64,000 nt of DNA. It comes from Telopea speciosissima. Lineage: Eukaryota; Streptophyta; Magnoliopsida; Proteales; Proteaceae. Where the stretch lies: the NCBI RefSeq assembly GCF_018873765.1, contig NC_057923.1:20803913-20867912 (forward strand), given 5' to 3'. Shown piece after piece: positions 10,378 to 22,410 of the stretch (its first letter is position 1; each line of letters begins with the position of its first letter). Both the position numbers and the translations under genes were made by a program. The notes beneath the pieces are model-generated. The model searched no databases. It was not told where the DNA came from and saw only the letters and a program-made list of their open reading frames with translations.

Positions 10378-11817
10378 TTACCAATTTCTCAGATTAGTAT
10401 GATTGGGCCTCGACTGAGGCAACAAACTAGTTTTTCCAATCTGCTCATCATCATCTTCAACATTGTTGAACTCAAGCCACCTCTTAGATTTGCAAAAGCT
10501 CATGAAGAAATACCCAACAACCCCAACAAGTGTCATTGAAGCACTCACTACATAGACCACTTCATTCACAATCGCCATTGCATAAATCAAAATCCCAGTT
10601 GAAACCAAACACATCACAATTGAACCTATCATTCCCATTGGTACCTGAAATGGTCTCTTCAACAAAGGATACTTCCATCTAAGCCATATAAAAGAAGAGA
10701 ACTCTAATAACATACCTAAACCATACAAGAAATTCGCCACTGATATTATATTGGTGAATCCCATAAAAGAAACTCCATATGTGATGAGGGTTGATACTAA
10801 GATCCCAACCCATGGTGTATCAAACCATTTGGATCTCCATAGGAAGCATCTTGGCAAGAATCCTGTATCAGCCATACCCAGAAGCTGAAACGAACCAGTG
10901 CTCAATTGGGCTTCAAAGACTCCAATTGCAGACACTACAACACCAATTTCAATCCAGATTTTTAGCCACTCACCTGCTATCATGCCTGCAGCTTCTGCTA
11001 AGAACCCATCATCCCATCTCTCTTGATTCAATTCAAGTGACCCAGTTGTGGACATAAGAGAGATCACATAGGCCAAACAAGTAAGAATTCCAGCTGAAAG
11101 AAGTGCTTTTGGGAAGGTTTTTTGGGGTTGGTCAACTTCCCCTGCCAAAGTACTCACGTTGTCCCAATAATTCAAGTTCCAGAACAGAGTATTGAAGTAT
11201 AGATTCCAATCTCTTTTCATCCCTGGTTGACCCAAGTTCATCCAACGATGGGGTTCAATTTTGGGTATTGATGCAATAGCCATTACCAGAAATGGCATGA
11301 GTGAGATTGTACCTAGAGCAACTGAAGCATAACTAAATATTGTTAGGCTAGTGTAGTTAAGGAAAGATAAGATGAGGGTAGCAGAGGAGATAGCTAGAAA
11401 TCGAGGAAGCCCTGATGTGAAAACAGGGAACAAGAGTTTCAAGTAGTCAATACAGAGGATTGGGTAAGAAGCATTGTTGATGACTCCACTAGAGAATTTC
11501 CATGAACCCATGAGGAAGCCCCAGAAGGGGCCAAACGCATGAGAAGCCCATATGATATAACCACCATTGCCGGGGAAAGTGGTGGCAAGCTCGGCTGTGA
11601 GGAGGGCTTGTGGGATACTCCAGATGAAAGGAAATATAAGGAAGCCAAGGATTGCGAAGAAGGGTCCGGTAGCCTTTACAGCTAATTCTTCTCCAAAAGG
11701 GCCTCCAGAAGCTTGGAAATGGATTAGGAAGATGAGAGGCAGAAGGGTTAGCTTCCTTTGATTGTTGCTGTTGATGGTTTCTTTTGGTTCTTCAAGAATC
11801 TGATGAGAGTTTCCCAT
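10378..11817 (-). CDS. Polyamine transporter, APC family (PUT/LAT-like), copy PUT-1
   Basis: An intronless 479-residue APC-superfamily membrane transporter of the plant PUT/LAT group, resembling 'probable polyamine transporter At3g13620'. Family members import polyamines (and paraquat) by proton symport. Visible landmarks are SGGPFGEE in the first membrane segment (37-44), [20 protein letters not shown] (81-100), [26 protein letters not shown] (214-239) and about a dozen hydrophobic segments. I use the ATG at 11817 because its N-terminus matches the other copies; the frame stays open six codons further but begins with TTG. It differs from PUT-2 and PUT-3 at the family-conserved end of membrane segment 6 (EVDQPQ versus EVVQPQ) and in its C-terminal tail ([14 protein letters not shown]). 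Specificity is inferred from family only. Confidence 0.9.
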   Translation of the reverse strand: MGNSHQILEEPKETINSNNQRKLTLLPLIFLIHFQASGGPFGEELAVKATGPFFAILGFLIFPFIWSIPQALLTAELATTFPGNGGYIIWASHAFGPFWGFLMGSWKFSSGVINNASYPILCIDYLKLLFPVFTSGLPRFLAISSATLILSFLNYTSLTIFSYASVALGTISLMPFLVMAIASIPKIEPHRWMNLGQPGMKRDWNLYFNTLFWNLNYWDNVSTLAGEVDQPQKTFPKALLSAGILTCLAYVISLMSTTGSLELNQERWDDGFLAEAAGMIAGEWLKIWIEIGVVVSAIGVFEAQLSTGSFQLLGMADTGFLPRCFLWRSKWFDTPWVGILVSTLITYGVSFMGFTNIISVANFLYGLGMLLEFSSFIWLRWKYPLLKRPFQVPMGMIGSIVMCLVSTGILIYAMAIVNEVVYVVSASMTLVGVVGYFFMSFCKSKRWLEFNNVEDDDEQIGKTSLLPQSRPNHTNLRNW

Positions 11818-11844
11818 TGTGAGGAGAGCTTCCAATTTGCTCTG

Positions 11845-11880
11845 TATGTGTGTGTTTTGGATATATATATATATATAAAG
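11845..11880 (-). promoter_or_regulatory. (TG)/(TA)n at the PUT-1 core-promoter position
   Basis: TA repeats at 11861-11877 lie 44-60 bases upstream of the PUT-1 ATG. This is where PUT-2 and PUT-3 carry normal TATA boxes. On the minus strand it reads as an extended TATATATA tract followed by ACACACA. Confidence 0.5.
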
Positions 11881-11883
11881 GTA

Positions 11884-11965
11884 TATTCAGTGCACTAGGC
11901 TCCGCCACTGCCGGTCTAGAGCGGATTATAATATATGCAGGTTTATCCCGTTTCTGAAAAAGCTG
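11884..11965 (-). mobile_element. Au SINE, 3' part
   Basis: On the minus strand: gaaacgggataaacctgc, then atattataatccgctctaga, then ggcagtggcggagcctag. This is the 3' body of an Au SINE without its head. It abuts the TA repeat of the PUT-1 promoter, parallel to the Au fragment at 241-305. Confidence 0.65.
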
Positions 11966-12079
11966 TTTCGGATACATGTCAGAACCCAAATAATTGGGTT
12001 ATAAGCTATGAGTAAATTTTGAATGAATCAATTAAGAGGTGACACCAAGTAGGACCCTACTGCCAAAGAAGAAAGTTGG

Positions 12080-12310
12080 GAATCTGCGTAACAAACCAGT
12101 AAGTATTCACCAACCGATTTGTAATGGAATTAATGGCCAGTGGTTTGCCCTGAACCTTTTGGTTAAGGTTTGGTATAATATAGCCCTTACCAGATTAAGG
12201 TAGGTTTGGTATGAAAAGAATTGCATGGCCACATTCTTAATTATGTATTTTAGAGCTAATTAGGTTAGTTGGATTTGTCATATTGGGAGAAGAGTTAAGG
12301 ATAACCAAAC
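12080..12310 (-). promoter_or_regulatory. Upstream non-coding block shared by PUT-1 and PUT-3
   Basis: This block aligns with 49745-49915 upstream of PUT-3. Shared parts include the cagtaag-ttcaccaa stretch, gatttgtaatggaat, aaggtttgg-ataatata and ttaaggataacca. Both lie roughly 200-500 bases upstream of the start codons. It is therefore ancestral promoter or flank sequence kept in two copies. Confidence 0.6.
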
Positions 12311-12677
12311 AATTATGGTGTGATTTCAAAGGTCAATCGGATCTGGCTAATGGCAATTGGTTTTTTTCAAACATAGACCGAACCAGTTTGGTTCGACCAA
12401 GCTGATCAAAATCATTTGATATATTGTTATGGGAAGAGGGTTCTCTGAGCAAGTGGCATAGAGAAAAGTGCACCAATGCCGTGGGTCTAAATGATATAAT
12501 ATGTTAGAGAGCAGCAAGTTCATTTCATGTCAAGATGAGAGATAGACATAGAAGTGTTAATGCATCCTAGTCTAGCGGCTTAGAGAACCTTTCAACATTT
12601 TTGTGGTAGTTTAAAGGCCTATTTGTGTATTGTCCACCTTGTGTCACTCCAGGATATGTATGGAATTGGAAATGATT

Positions 12678-13005
12678 AGGGTGTGTTTGGTTGGTTAAAA
12701 ACTAGATTGAGGAAGAAAAAAAGAGACGAAAGAATGTTTTATGGTCGCAAGGAATTTGTGCCCAAACATAGGAGCACGCAAAACTATTGCCCATCCTCAT
12801 AAAATAAAAAATCCTATTTTTAAAAATCTCATCCATATTGATGCTCTTGTATGTTTTCATTGGCCCCGCATTAATGTAGTGATCACACAACTAGATACGT
12901 TCTCCTACCTTTTTATCTTTATATATGTTGGGTGACATTTCTATGTGGAGGAGCATAACCCCTATGCGTACAAGACCAATGAGAGGGGAGCACAGAAGTA
13001 TCTTG
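12678..13005. mobile_element. Tourist-like MITE, right end lost
   Basis: This is the second copy of the 341-721 MITE: gggtgtgtttggttggttaaa at the left, then matching interior through gagagggga-cacagaag. The right terminal repeat and the C run are absent. Confidence 0.65.
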
Positions 13006-13087
13006 GTGGTGGGATTTCTATCCTTCACAGGGATAAGGATGATCATTTACCGACGATCATGAGCATGGACATGACACGCACCACACC

Positions 13088-13615
13088 AACTGAACTAGGC
13101 AATTGTTGATATTTTATTTTATTTTTCGGTAACCAGGAAGCGGGAGAGAAACGAGAGACGAGAGTGGCTGATTGAGACTTTAATTGAAAGAGCGATGTGG
13201 CATTATAACCTCTTATTTGTATGAGATATGATGACACCTCTAGGTACGTGGCTTTCGTCTTTTTCCCAATGAATTTTCTAATTTCTAATAACTGCAACGT
13301 CCACGTGTATAGATTATAGACCCCACACTTGTCCTTTATTGCTGCCTGGTCATCCATCGATCAAGGGGTCCACATGGGGTCGTCTCGGTTACACTACAGT
13401 GGCATGGTATCGCTTTCCGTCCTGATCATCCAAGGAGAGACATTCACTGAATGATTATCAATTTATTGAACCGACGGTGTCGATCGAGGTTGCTCCATTC
13501 AAGAATGTCCCTACTACCATTGATGATTGTTTTACCTTATTTTCTCATTTCTTTCATGTCCCTTGTTTTTTTTTTTTGGCGTACATGTCAGAAAGGTAAT
13601 TTAAAGGAAACTTCG
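13088..13615. repeat. Segmental duplication, copy B (partner 2960-3615)
   Basis: Homologous to 2960-3615 in the same orientation, with small insertions and deletions. It lies upstream of PUT-1 exactly as copy A lies upstream of the edge copy. Confidence 0.8.
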
Positions 13616-13620
13616 TGGTT

Positions 13621-15116
13621 GATGCTGTAGCCTACTTTAGCTCTAACAGCCGCCACTATAATCTCTTTCTTAGTCTTCTCCCCAGGCCGCTCTTCTCCTT
13701 TCTTAATTGATAGTCTTCTTCACGGGCCACAACTAATAGACTCACAAAGTGGTTTGCGTGATTCCACTTTCATTAAAAAAAAAAAAAATAAAACAAAAAT
13801 AAAAGGAAAGGGTGTGTGGGTTTAGTCTCACATCGAGTGTGTGTTATGTATAACCGCTATTCTACGATGCTAAAAATCGATTAACCTTTTGAAATTGATG
13901 TATGATTTGTGTGATTATATTTTCATAAAAAAAAAACTAATAGACTAACAAATCACATTTTACAAGTGTTTATTTACATTCTCTTTCTTAGTTTTCTCTT
14001 AGAATCAAGTAATTGTGTTAAATGGTACGATTTTGGGTAAATGATTTGGTTTTGGTTTTGGTTTTGGTTTGGTTCAGTTTAATTTTGTTGCTATCGAAAT
14101 CCTCTAGTAGTTTGGTTTGAATCTACACACAAGAGAATTAGGAGACAGAGGGGATGAGTGGCCTGAAATTGACTTCGAAGGATTCTCCGATGCCTAAGTT
14201 AAATATCAGAGAAACAACAGTTATTGAAGTCGGAGACAAAAAACTAATAGCAGAGCTCAAAGATAGAATCCAATAGACTGAGTCAAATGAGAGTGAACTT
14301 ACTTTCTTTTAAGTATTGTTTTCTTATTTATATGGTCTCCTTGGAAATGTCTTTTCTGTCATTTCGATCACGTATTCCTTAGGTAGACAGTAGATCTGAG
14401 CGAGAATAGTTAACGGAATTTGTTTGTGACTAAGCTGGTGTTTCTCAGGGGTTATCCCACTTGTGAGCCACGTGTAAAGTTCTTTGTTCATGGTTTTAGG
14501 GTGAAGAGCCTGAGGTTGGTAGTTTAACCTAGTTTAACCTAGGCCTTTGGCCCGTACCTCATGGGCCACGTTTAGTTCAAGTTTATTACACATGTCGGCT
14601 TGTCATTGGGAGTCAGATCCAGTATATATCAAATTTGATTCAGCACGTTTGAGTATGTAGACATTGAAACCAATTAAATGATCTTTTAAACGAAAACTAT
14701 TTATTAGACGGTTTTGGTATTTCCAGTCTGTAAACGATTTCAATTAAATGGTTTTAAACGATTTTAATTTTGATTTTATTACTGGTTTGAGATAAACAGT
14801 TTTAAAAACCATTTGCATTGAAATCCAACCACTTTTACTTCTAGCCAAAATCAATGTAATAGAGAGAGAAATTCATTTCCAACCAACACATGATTGAATT
14901 ATTCAATTACGATAAAAAAAAAAATAAAACAATTGACATTTTGCGCTGTTTTTTATATGTATTCTTGGAATGAGTTTGAACCGTTGAATGTCCAAACTAC
15001 CACATGTTAAACATCCACATTAATACTATCGCACTGCCGAGCTATAAAGAATTGGAGAGAATAATTTGCCTGAAGAGTACATGAGGAAAGATAAAATTAT
15101 TACTCGTACATGACGT
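13621..15116. other. Intergenic stretch
   Basis: No gene or paired element ends are seen. There is an A-rich run at 13776-13802 and a short (GGTTTT)n array at about 14045-14070. Confidence 0.45.
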
Positions 15117-15124
15117 ATTGTAGG

Positions 15125-15742
15125 TAGGGATGTAAATGGATATTCGTAAATTCGTATTCGATCCGCGTTTGTATCCGTTTAGGAGAATCTGAATTCGTCC
15201 GAAACTAATCGGATACGAATATGATAATCCCCCTATCCGATCGATTATTAGCCGGTTCGTTTAGCAGTTCGACGGTAATAAAATATCTGAAATATAACTC
15301 TGTGTTTGTCTATCCTTTTAAGTTACCTTATAATTACTGGATTTTGTTATTTTATTTTTATAAATTTATAAGTTAAGATAATGTGATTCTTTTTCTAGAT
15401 TTGCTATTGGTTTATATATATTGTTTTATACAATGTGATACATGGAATTACATATCTATTAAAAAATCAAAAGTTAAAAACGTAAGAGAATAAAAGACTA
15501 AGAAGAGTAGAAGAAAGGGTAGTTACTGAACTCTCAAGTCTCAATCCTAATCCTCATTATAAAAACTGTAAATATGTCAATGGCTAGTCGAAAAATCGTA
15601 TTCGATCCGTATTCATATCCATTTAGGAGAACTTGTATTAAAAAAATCACTATCCAAAAATTATCCGAATCCGTCCGAATATAATCAAATACGAATATAA
15701 TAATATCACTATTTGACCGAATTCAATCTGTTTACATTCCTA
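15125..15742. mobile_element. hAT-type MITE (~620 bp family)
   Basis: The inverted ends are tagggatgtaaatgga and tctgtttacattccta. Near-perfect eight-base flanks are ATTGTAGG (15117-15124) and ATTGTATG (15743-15750). The interior carries no coding sequence. It matches the element at 50412-51032 in reverse orientation, including agaagagtagaagaaagggt. Confidence 0.85.
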
Positions 15743-16071
15743 ATTGTATGGAAGGGCAAGTCATGTCCACGACTTGACATCACACACAATTTATATTTTT
15801 TTGATGGTACACACACTATTTATATTATAATTGCTTCTACGAAAAAATAAATTATATTATAATTGCAGACAAAACCAAGGCCTATGGGCCCGCGGCATTC
15901 ACACAAACCAACAAAATAAACAAAGGCTCGGCCACCCACCCTCGTATTAATATATTTGTCTTTCATTCATTCATACAGAGGAGAGCCAAATAAATAGACT
16001 CACAAGGCCCAATTTTACTTGAGCAAAAAATAAATAAAGCAATGAATAGAGCATTATAGCACTAAAGAAGT

Positions 16072-16720
16072 CATGTTGAAACCATAATTGGACTTGTTGG
16101 GTTTGATGGTTTTTATCTAGATGGGTTGATGAGTTGGTTTAATGGTTTAATTGGGTTGTTCATTAGAATTGAAAGTGAAGAGTATTCAAGTGATTGAATC
16201 TAGGGATCAAGAAAATTGATTCTTCTAATAAAATGGAAGAATAGAGTCTTCAACAAGGTTGAGTTTTTCAAAACAGTTGAAATGGTTGGTGGTTGATCAT
16301 TAAGCAATGTGGAGTTTTTTAAGAGACACTTTGGAAAACATGTATAATGGATTTTTTATAAGGAGAAAGAAAACAACAAGGTAGAGGAGAGCATAGAGAA
16401 CAGAGAGAAGAAGAAGAAGAGAGTGAGATGCCCAATCTATAGAGACACCAAGAGAGAGAATGAGAGGAAGTGAGTAAGTGACCAAGTAAAAAAAGAGAAG
16501 ACAGAAAGGGTGTCTAAGGGAGTTGAGTTTGGGAGACAAATTGCAAGGATTACATTGTTTTTCTTTTCTTGTTCTTAGTGGAAGATTGGCGATACTATCG
16601 GACCACATAAATCTCTTTTCTCTTGTGTATTTTTTTTTTCTTTTTTGTTCTCGTTGTTCATGCACATATTCTTTTGTGACTCATTTGACGTGAAGTGCTC
16701 ACGTCGGAAACAGGAAATTA
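16072..16720 (+). mobile_element. Possible LTR fragment
   Basis: Purine-rich repeats and a segment near 16595-16630 ending in ccacataaatctct resemble the R-U5 region of plant copia LTRs. I could not find a convincing TSD, primer-binding site or polyprotein, so this is tentative. The frame at 16300-16665 on the minus strand is low-complexity and I do not call it a gene. Confidence 0.3.
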
Positions 16721-17488
16721 ACACCAAATGAACTTCATACCATTTTGAAAGTATTTGGAAAATGCTTCAAAATGTAATTTCAGTTACGAAATTAATTTGG
16801 ATTTTTAAAGACAAAGATACGAGCTTTTAAAGTTTAATGGATTTGGACTAGGCCAGGCCCAACCCGGTTCAAAATAGACCACATAGATAAAAGCCTGCAT
16901 GGAAAATTTTCATTTTGACACTAGATGATGGACTCTTGTCAACATGCATCGAGCTCGATTTGAAATCGAGCATATCTTTGTTGACGCCTGCTTAACGTCG
17001 ATGTCACTCCTTAATGTCAAATATAGCCCATCATAAGTTGAGAACCTAAAAGCCTTGTATCGACATACACTAGTCTCTGTTTGACATCGATTATTCTGGT
17101 TTCTGCATTCGGTGCGCATTCATCGACGTATACTTGACCTCGAAATTTATGTTTAGACGTTGAATAAAGCTGATTTAATGTCGAACTTAGTGTTTTTTCC
17201 CCCTAAAGTAGGGTTCTTTGTTTTTGCACAATACACCACCTTGTGATCCAAAATCCTTCCAAATACATTTGTTGGACTCCAAGGGAGGTTTTGGGTCATG
17301 ATTAACAACAAAACTACCTATATATTTCTATTGGTTAAAGGATTTTATCTCATTTTCAACCCTGGATGAGAAAACCACCATGTTCATATCCAAAATCAAA
17401 TGGGATTTGAATCAAAATTCTCTCTGACCGATTCCATTCCTGATTTCGAATTTTAAAACCTTCAATTTGGGTACGTTAAAAATCAGAA
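16721..17488. other. Intergenic stretch
   Basis: No gene recognised. The part at 16900-17190 repeats short forms of acatcgat/cgtcgatgtc and may be part of an eroded LTR element. Confidence 0.35.
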
Positions 17489-17872
17489 ACGATAAATTAT
17501 AGATCACCCCCTAGTTTTCAATCGAAACTTAAATCATTCCCTGATTTTTGAAAAATCTCAAATGTCCCCCTCTACAGTAACGGTGTTAGTTTGCTGTTAG
17601 TTATTGGTGTGAAAGAACTATTTTACCCTTGTACTAAAACATTAGAATTAAATTTACAATACTACCCTTCCTTCATCTTCAACATTGGTCAAGGGTAGTT
17701 TAAGGATTTAAATTTATTTAATTGGCTAACATCATCACTTAACAGCATCAAACTAACGTTAAGGACTAGTTTGTCATTTTGGGGTCTAAAGCAAGGGTGA
17801 ATTGAGTTTTTTCAAAAATCAGGGGTGATCTGAGTTTCGATTGAAAATCAGGGTGTGATCTATAATTTACCC
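17489..17872. mobile_element. Long-TIR foldback element (MULE-like MITE)
   Basis: The first roughly 100 bases (ataaattatagatcacccc, ttttcaatcgaaact, ccctgatttttgaaaaa) recur inverted at the right end. There is no coding sequence. Long terminal repeats suggest a Mutator-like origin. A matching TSD is not clear. Confidence 0.6.
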
Positions 17873-17973
17873 AAAAAAAAATCCCCAAGGGTTTTCACTA
17901 TTCAACACTACAACTTCTACTCTTCCAATCTTCACTCTTCAACTATTCTCCAATCGTAGGCAGGGTCAAGGAC

Positions 17974-19564
17974 GGGAAATTTATGTCTATCACTTCTGGG
18001 TTTCAAACAATTACGTGTACGATGTATCACTCTTAACAAGTTAAAATTATCTCCGTACCCCTAAGTATTAACTCTATTAGTTTTGGAAGAAAATAACATT
18101 CTTGCCCTTTTACCTTCTTCTTCTTCTTCTTCCTCCTCCAGCAACTCCGCCCCCACCCTGCTCCCTTCTTCCCTTTGGATAGAAGCCCCCCTCGGCTCCA
18201 TCAGCGCACCAGCCCCGCCTACCCGTTTGCAGATCTCTTGCGGTCCCGTCTGCAAGACACACCACAATCAGATATACAACACCCCAGCCCCAGCCTTTGA
18301 ACACCAAGCCACACCCTGCATCACACCCAGACCCTGTTCACATCATCCCAGCCCTAACCCATTGATGAAATCACCCAACCCAACCACTGGACAGCGAACC
18401 GCTGCCCTGCTCGCATCGCTGTCCAGCTTGCAGTACTGCAACCATCTGCTACTCCGACAATAGCAGGGGACCCGCTCTTGGCTATTGTCACATTTGGGTA
18501 AAACGAAATCCCCAAATGTGGATTTCAAAACTGAAAAAATTCCTCTTTTCCTCTCCAATCAAAACCCAAGTCTCTTCCTCTGTTTCTTCTCTTCATCTTC
18601 TTCTTTGTTTCTTCAAAATTTGAACTTGTTTCGTGTCTTCTCATTCTCAATGGACAGAGCTCAGGCTTTCCTTTCAAGAATTAAGATGCTCATTCATATT
18701 TCTCCTTCCAACGGTTGAGAGGAATGAATGTCTTGTAATTTGTTTCTTATTTGTGTGCTATTTCTTTAATAAACACCATTTCATTCATTCTGAGTGTAGA
18801 AAAGCAAACTAGAGATTCTATGGGTGGCTCTTGGTTCGTTGAGATCTAGAAAAATGTTAGATTTCGAGATCTCAATTGTCCAGGTGATTTTGGATTTGAA
18901 AAGAAATGAAGACAAAGCACATGACTAAAATGCAGAGGAAACAAGTAATGAAGAAAGAGATCAACATTCTCACCTGCTCAAAATTTCGACCGCATGACCA
19001 GTAGCATTTGCAGGAATGGCAGAGAAAATTAGAAGGTTTACTGAAAGACAAAAATAAAAAAGAAATTCTACAACGACGAATCGAAAGTCAAACTGGGTTT
19101 CCCACCGAAGCCATTAATTAAAGGCAATACCAAACACCAAACTAAATGAAAGAGATCTACTCGATTAGTCCTTCTGCAGATGCCCGGAATTCGTCTAATA
19201 GACTACAATCGAGTTCTTGAGAAGAACCTCAAGTCCTCAAGTATCTCCCTCTAGTTTCGTAATTCGATGAAATGGTCCAATGATCCTCACCTGCTTTGGT
19301 TTCATTAATCAAAATCCCCAAATCTCCAAATCTCCAAATCCCCAAATCGCAGGGCACAAGAGATGAAGAAAGCTTCTAAGGGTATTATGGGCATTTAGTT
19401 AATATTTGGGTGATGACATCATCATTTAACTGTCATAATCTAACGGTAGGAGTACGTTTGTAAAAATCTTACAAAACATAGAAGAAGCTTATGAAATAAA
19501 TGAAATTTCAGGGGTGATAGATATAATTATTTGAAACCCCAGGGATCGTAAATGTAAATTTCCC
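17974..19564. mobile_element. MULE-like element, possible Pack-MULE
   Basis: The left end gggaaatttatgtctatcac is inverted at the right end (gtaaatttccc). The long terminal repeats continue through gggtttcaaacaatta and acgtttgtaa forms. These are the same terminal repeats as the UGT-carrying element at 35131-36278. No MULE transposase is present. The interior has GC-richer, exon-like DNA, including a short frame MDRAQAFLSRIKMLIHISPSNG (18651-18719) and, on the minus strand, SAIPANATGHAVEILSR followed by a GTGAG donor-like site (about 19022-18973). No nine-base duplication was found. Confidence 0.6.
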
Positions 19565-21863
19565 TTCACAGAACATATTTTTGGTGTTTCTTCACTCTGG
19601 AACACATCTTAAAATAAGAAAAAAATTCCACTCATTCCCTATAGAAACCCTCAACCCAAACTCAAACCCCGAAGTTCCCACACTCTCCTCCTTTGTGAAC
19701 GCAAGCTCCCAAAGTTCTTTCCTGCAACTCCATCTATCCCAAAGTTCTGGCCTGCAAATCCATCTCTCCAATTGACTGTGGCCCTTTTCATTCCCCCTCG
19801 TTGTCGCAAGCTCAAACCTGAGTCTTCTTCTTCTTCGGCATTCTCCCAACCCTAGTCGAACGCTGCAAATCTTAAATCAGTGGTAGTAGGTATCTCTTTC
19901 TTCGCCCTTCTCTTTCATAAACCGTCGTCTTCTTCCTCGTTTTCTGCACATCTTCAGGTTCGCATTAGGTTTTCCAAGGATCTTTAGAACGCTGCAAATC
20001 CTATTCTTTTGAACCATCTTCTTCTCCTTCTTCTTCGGCATTCTCTCAACTCTAGTCAAATGCTGCAAATCCCAAGTTGCTGGTAGCAGGTATATATTTC
20101 TTCCTACTCTCTCACACCCTCATCTTCTTCTTCCTTCTCTCATGAGCCGTGTCTGATGCAGGGATTCCATCTTATGAGTATCTGCGGAAGGTGAAAATCC
20201 CACTCTGTTCTAGCTATTACGTAGAAGGGTCAGTTTGAAAATTTCTTTCTTTTTTTTTCACTTGCTATTTGGATTTATGTATCCCACGTGTCCAGAATAA
20301 ACCATGGGATTTGCTTCTTCAATTTTGTGTTGATTCTAGTTCTGGTTTCAATTTCTAATGCATATTGTTCCACATCATAAACTTGATCAATGAAATTCAA
20401 TTGATGTGCTGCTTGTTGATTCAACTTGAGCTTACAATTGATATTCTGAAATTCTGTCTAAAATTGCTTCCAGTCCAAGTGGTGTTTTTGCTCCATATTA
20501 AAAAGAGACTTCATATGTAGAGTTCAAATTTGTTGTATAACAAAGGTTGCCTTGAGCCATGAAGAACTAATGAAGAAGCAGGAAAGTGAGTTCTCTGTAA
20601 TGGTGCAGCTTTGGAGATGATACCCATAAATCATAATATTGGATGGGTAGAGCACCAAAAACTGACCTATAACCAAAGATTGGGACATATTTTCATCAAT
20701 TCTTGGCACAATCCAGAATGCTGCTTTTTTTTTTGTTTGGCAGAAGGGTTGATTGAATTAATAGAAGAAAATGAAAACAAAGGAAAAACCCGAGGCAAAG
20801 CCAGAAACTGATACAAAAGAGCTAAGAAAACCTCCTCCCACCTACGACAATGCCATCAGTGAGGAGGAAACTAGCAAACATAGTATTGCTGTTTAGAACA
20901 TGTGCATTGATTGTTGCCTTCAGCAATGTTTTACCCATTTAACATACTTATAGATGATTCTTTCTCTGTTTTGGGTGATCCTGTTCTGTTTGTCGATTCT
21001 GGTTCTTCTATATTGGAGCCTTTTGCATTACCTCCTTTTTGGGAGAGACATGATTGGACAAAAACATAGTATTGCTGAATTATAGGTAGTATCTAGATAA
21101 ATGAAATTGGGGTCCAGATTCTAATTTTGGTTCAATTTAGTAGTCTATAAATCTGTAGCATTGAACCAATTGAATAGAGTGAGTTTTGAATTGATGAAAA
21201 TTGATTTCTGGTTGGCTTTGTTAGCTACTAGTTTTGAATGTCTTAGCTGTCTATTGGTTCATTGCTTGGACAGTAATGAGAGGGGGGGTGGTGGTGGGAA
21301 TGGACTGTTGACTCATGATTCATAAATGGTATGGTGGCATTCCATTGATCAATAAACGCAATTAGTAACTTGTGTTTTGATCTATGTGTATGCTATAGTT
21401 TCTGTTCTTAGTCTAGGAGGCATGAACCCCTTCACCAATCACCTCCCATTGTATTGTTGTATTAGATTAGAATCTAAAGATTTTGTTGAGGGAATTATAT
21501 ATCAGGAAATGGATCATAATACAAGGAGGATTTTCATGTCACTGAGTCTGGGTAGTAGTCAGTTCTACTGCTACTTATGTCACCGAGTTTCTTTTTATAT
21601 GTTCTCATATATCTGATTGCCAAATAGCAGTTTGAAAGCCCGTATGTATATATCACTGCTAATCATTTCTCTTTTAATTTGTGAACTCAACTAGATTTTC
21701 ATAGGGTCTGTTCATACTTCATAAGAAGGTGTATGTGATTCATTTTGAACTTACAAGAATGTCTATGTAAATGTAATTATTTTTGTTTCTTGTTGAGGCT
21801 AAGATTTCCTGTGATTGATCATGATTTATTAGTGTGTTCCTTATTATCATTTAAATTGAAGGA
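19565..21863. other. Intergenic stretch with a local duplication
   Basis: Two similar segments, about 19826-19895 and 20029-20100, share cttcttcggcattctc and aacgctgcaaat-like runs. Each ends at a possible splice donor (gtagtag|gtat and gtagcag|gtat). They could be duplicated 5' leader exons of the PIF-like unit or of SEN2, but no protein frame supports this. The rest is AT-rich. Confidence 0.35.
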
Positions 21864-22019
21864 ATGGCTAATGGTTCAAACCCCGATCAAGAGTCTACAA
21901 CATGGACAAAGAATGAAGTAGATACTTTGGTAATAATGGTAGATGAGGTGAAGAAAGGCAACAAGGCAGGATGGAACAACATTAAAACCAACATGAGGCC
22001 AAAACTGGTCATACTTTAA
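21864..22019 (+). pseudogene. Myb/SANT-like domain fragment of a PIF/Harbinger element
   Basis: A 51-residue frame, beginning MANGSNPDQESTTWTKNEVDTLV and ending in a stop after MRPKLVIL, resembles the Myb/SANT-like DNA-binding protein paired with PIF/Harbinger transposases and its host-gene relatives. Downstream bases in another frame continue the similarity (rnkLRTNYNSFKK-like), so it is frameshifted. A transposase remnant follows 220 bases later. Confidence 0.5.
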
Positions 22020-22234
22020 AATGTTACAACTTCATAACAAAAGGAACAAACTGAGGACTAACTATAACAGTTTCAAAAAGCCGTTGGATACGTGAGGCTT
22101 TGTTTATATTTTTTATGTTGTAACTTTGAAAAGTAAAAATCCCTAATATTTTTTTTTCACAATTATGTGATAGGCAAGTACTATGTTGTAGACTCAGGGT
22201 AACGATGTCTAATTGGCTAATTAACAATGTGTAA

Positions 22235-22410
22235 AGAATAGTGGTATCTTTTCCAGGATTATAGAGGGGGAAGAGTGGAAGACAGTTGAGAAACTCAATG
22301 GAGTTTCTCAACCGTATACATTTCTCTCCAAGAAATGTGATTGAACGAGCTTTTGGGATGTTAAAAAATCAATTTTGTATTTTAAAATTGATGCATCCCT
22401 TCTCTTGCCC
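22235..22410 (+). pseudogene. PIF/Harbinger transposase (DDE_Tnp_4) remnant
   Basis: The reading includes YRGGRVEDS in one frame, then FLNRIHFSPRNVIERAFGMLKNQFCILKLMHPFS in another. The run NVIERAFGxLKxxFxILK is a hallmark of the region with the last acidic catalytic residue in PIF/Harbinger transposases. Only the C-terminal part survives and the frame shifts inside it. Confidence 0.7.

Noticed and set aside
10791..11057. Plus-strand frames inside the transporter genes (similar at 37021-37327 and 48444-48719)
   Set aside because: Shadows of the conserved minus-strand coding sequence; conserved only because the sense strand is.
11818..11835. Six-codon N-terminal extension of PUT-1
   Set aside because: It would begin at TTG. 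The ATG at 11817 aligns with the starts of the other copies.
16300..16665. 121-residue minus-strand frame
   Set aside because: Low-complexity, derived from GA-rich LTR-like DNA, with no domain.
18083..18463. 126-residue Ser/Pro-rich plus-strand frame
   Set aside because: Comes from TTC repeats and GC-rich DNA inside a MULE-like element; overlapping frames on the other strand are equally open.
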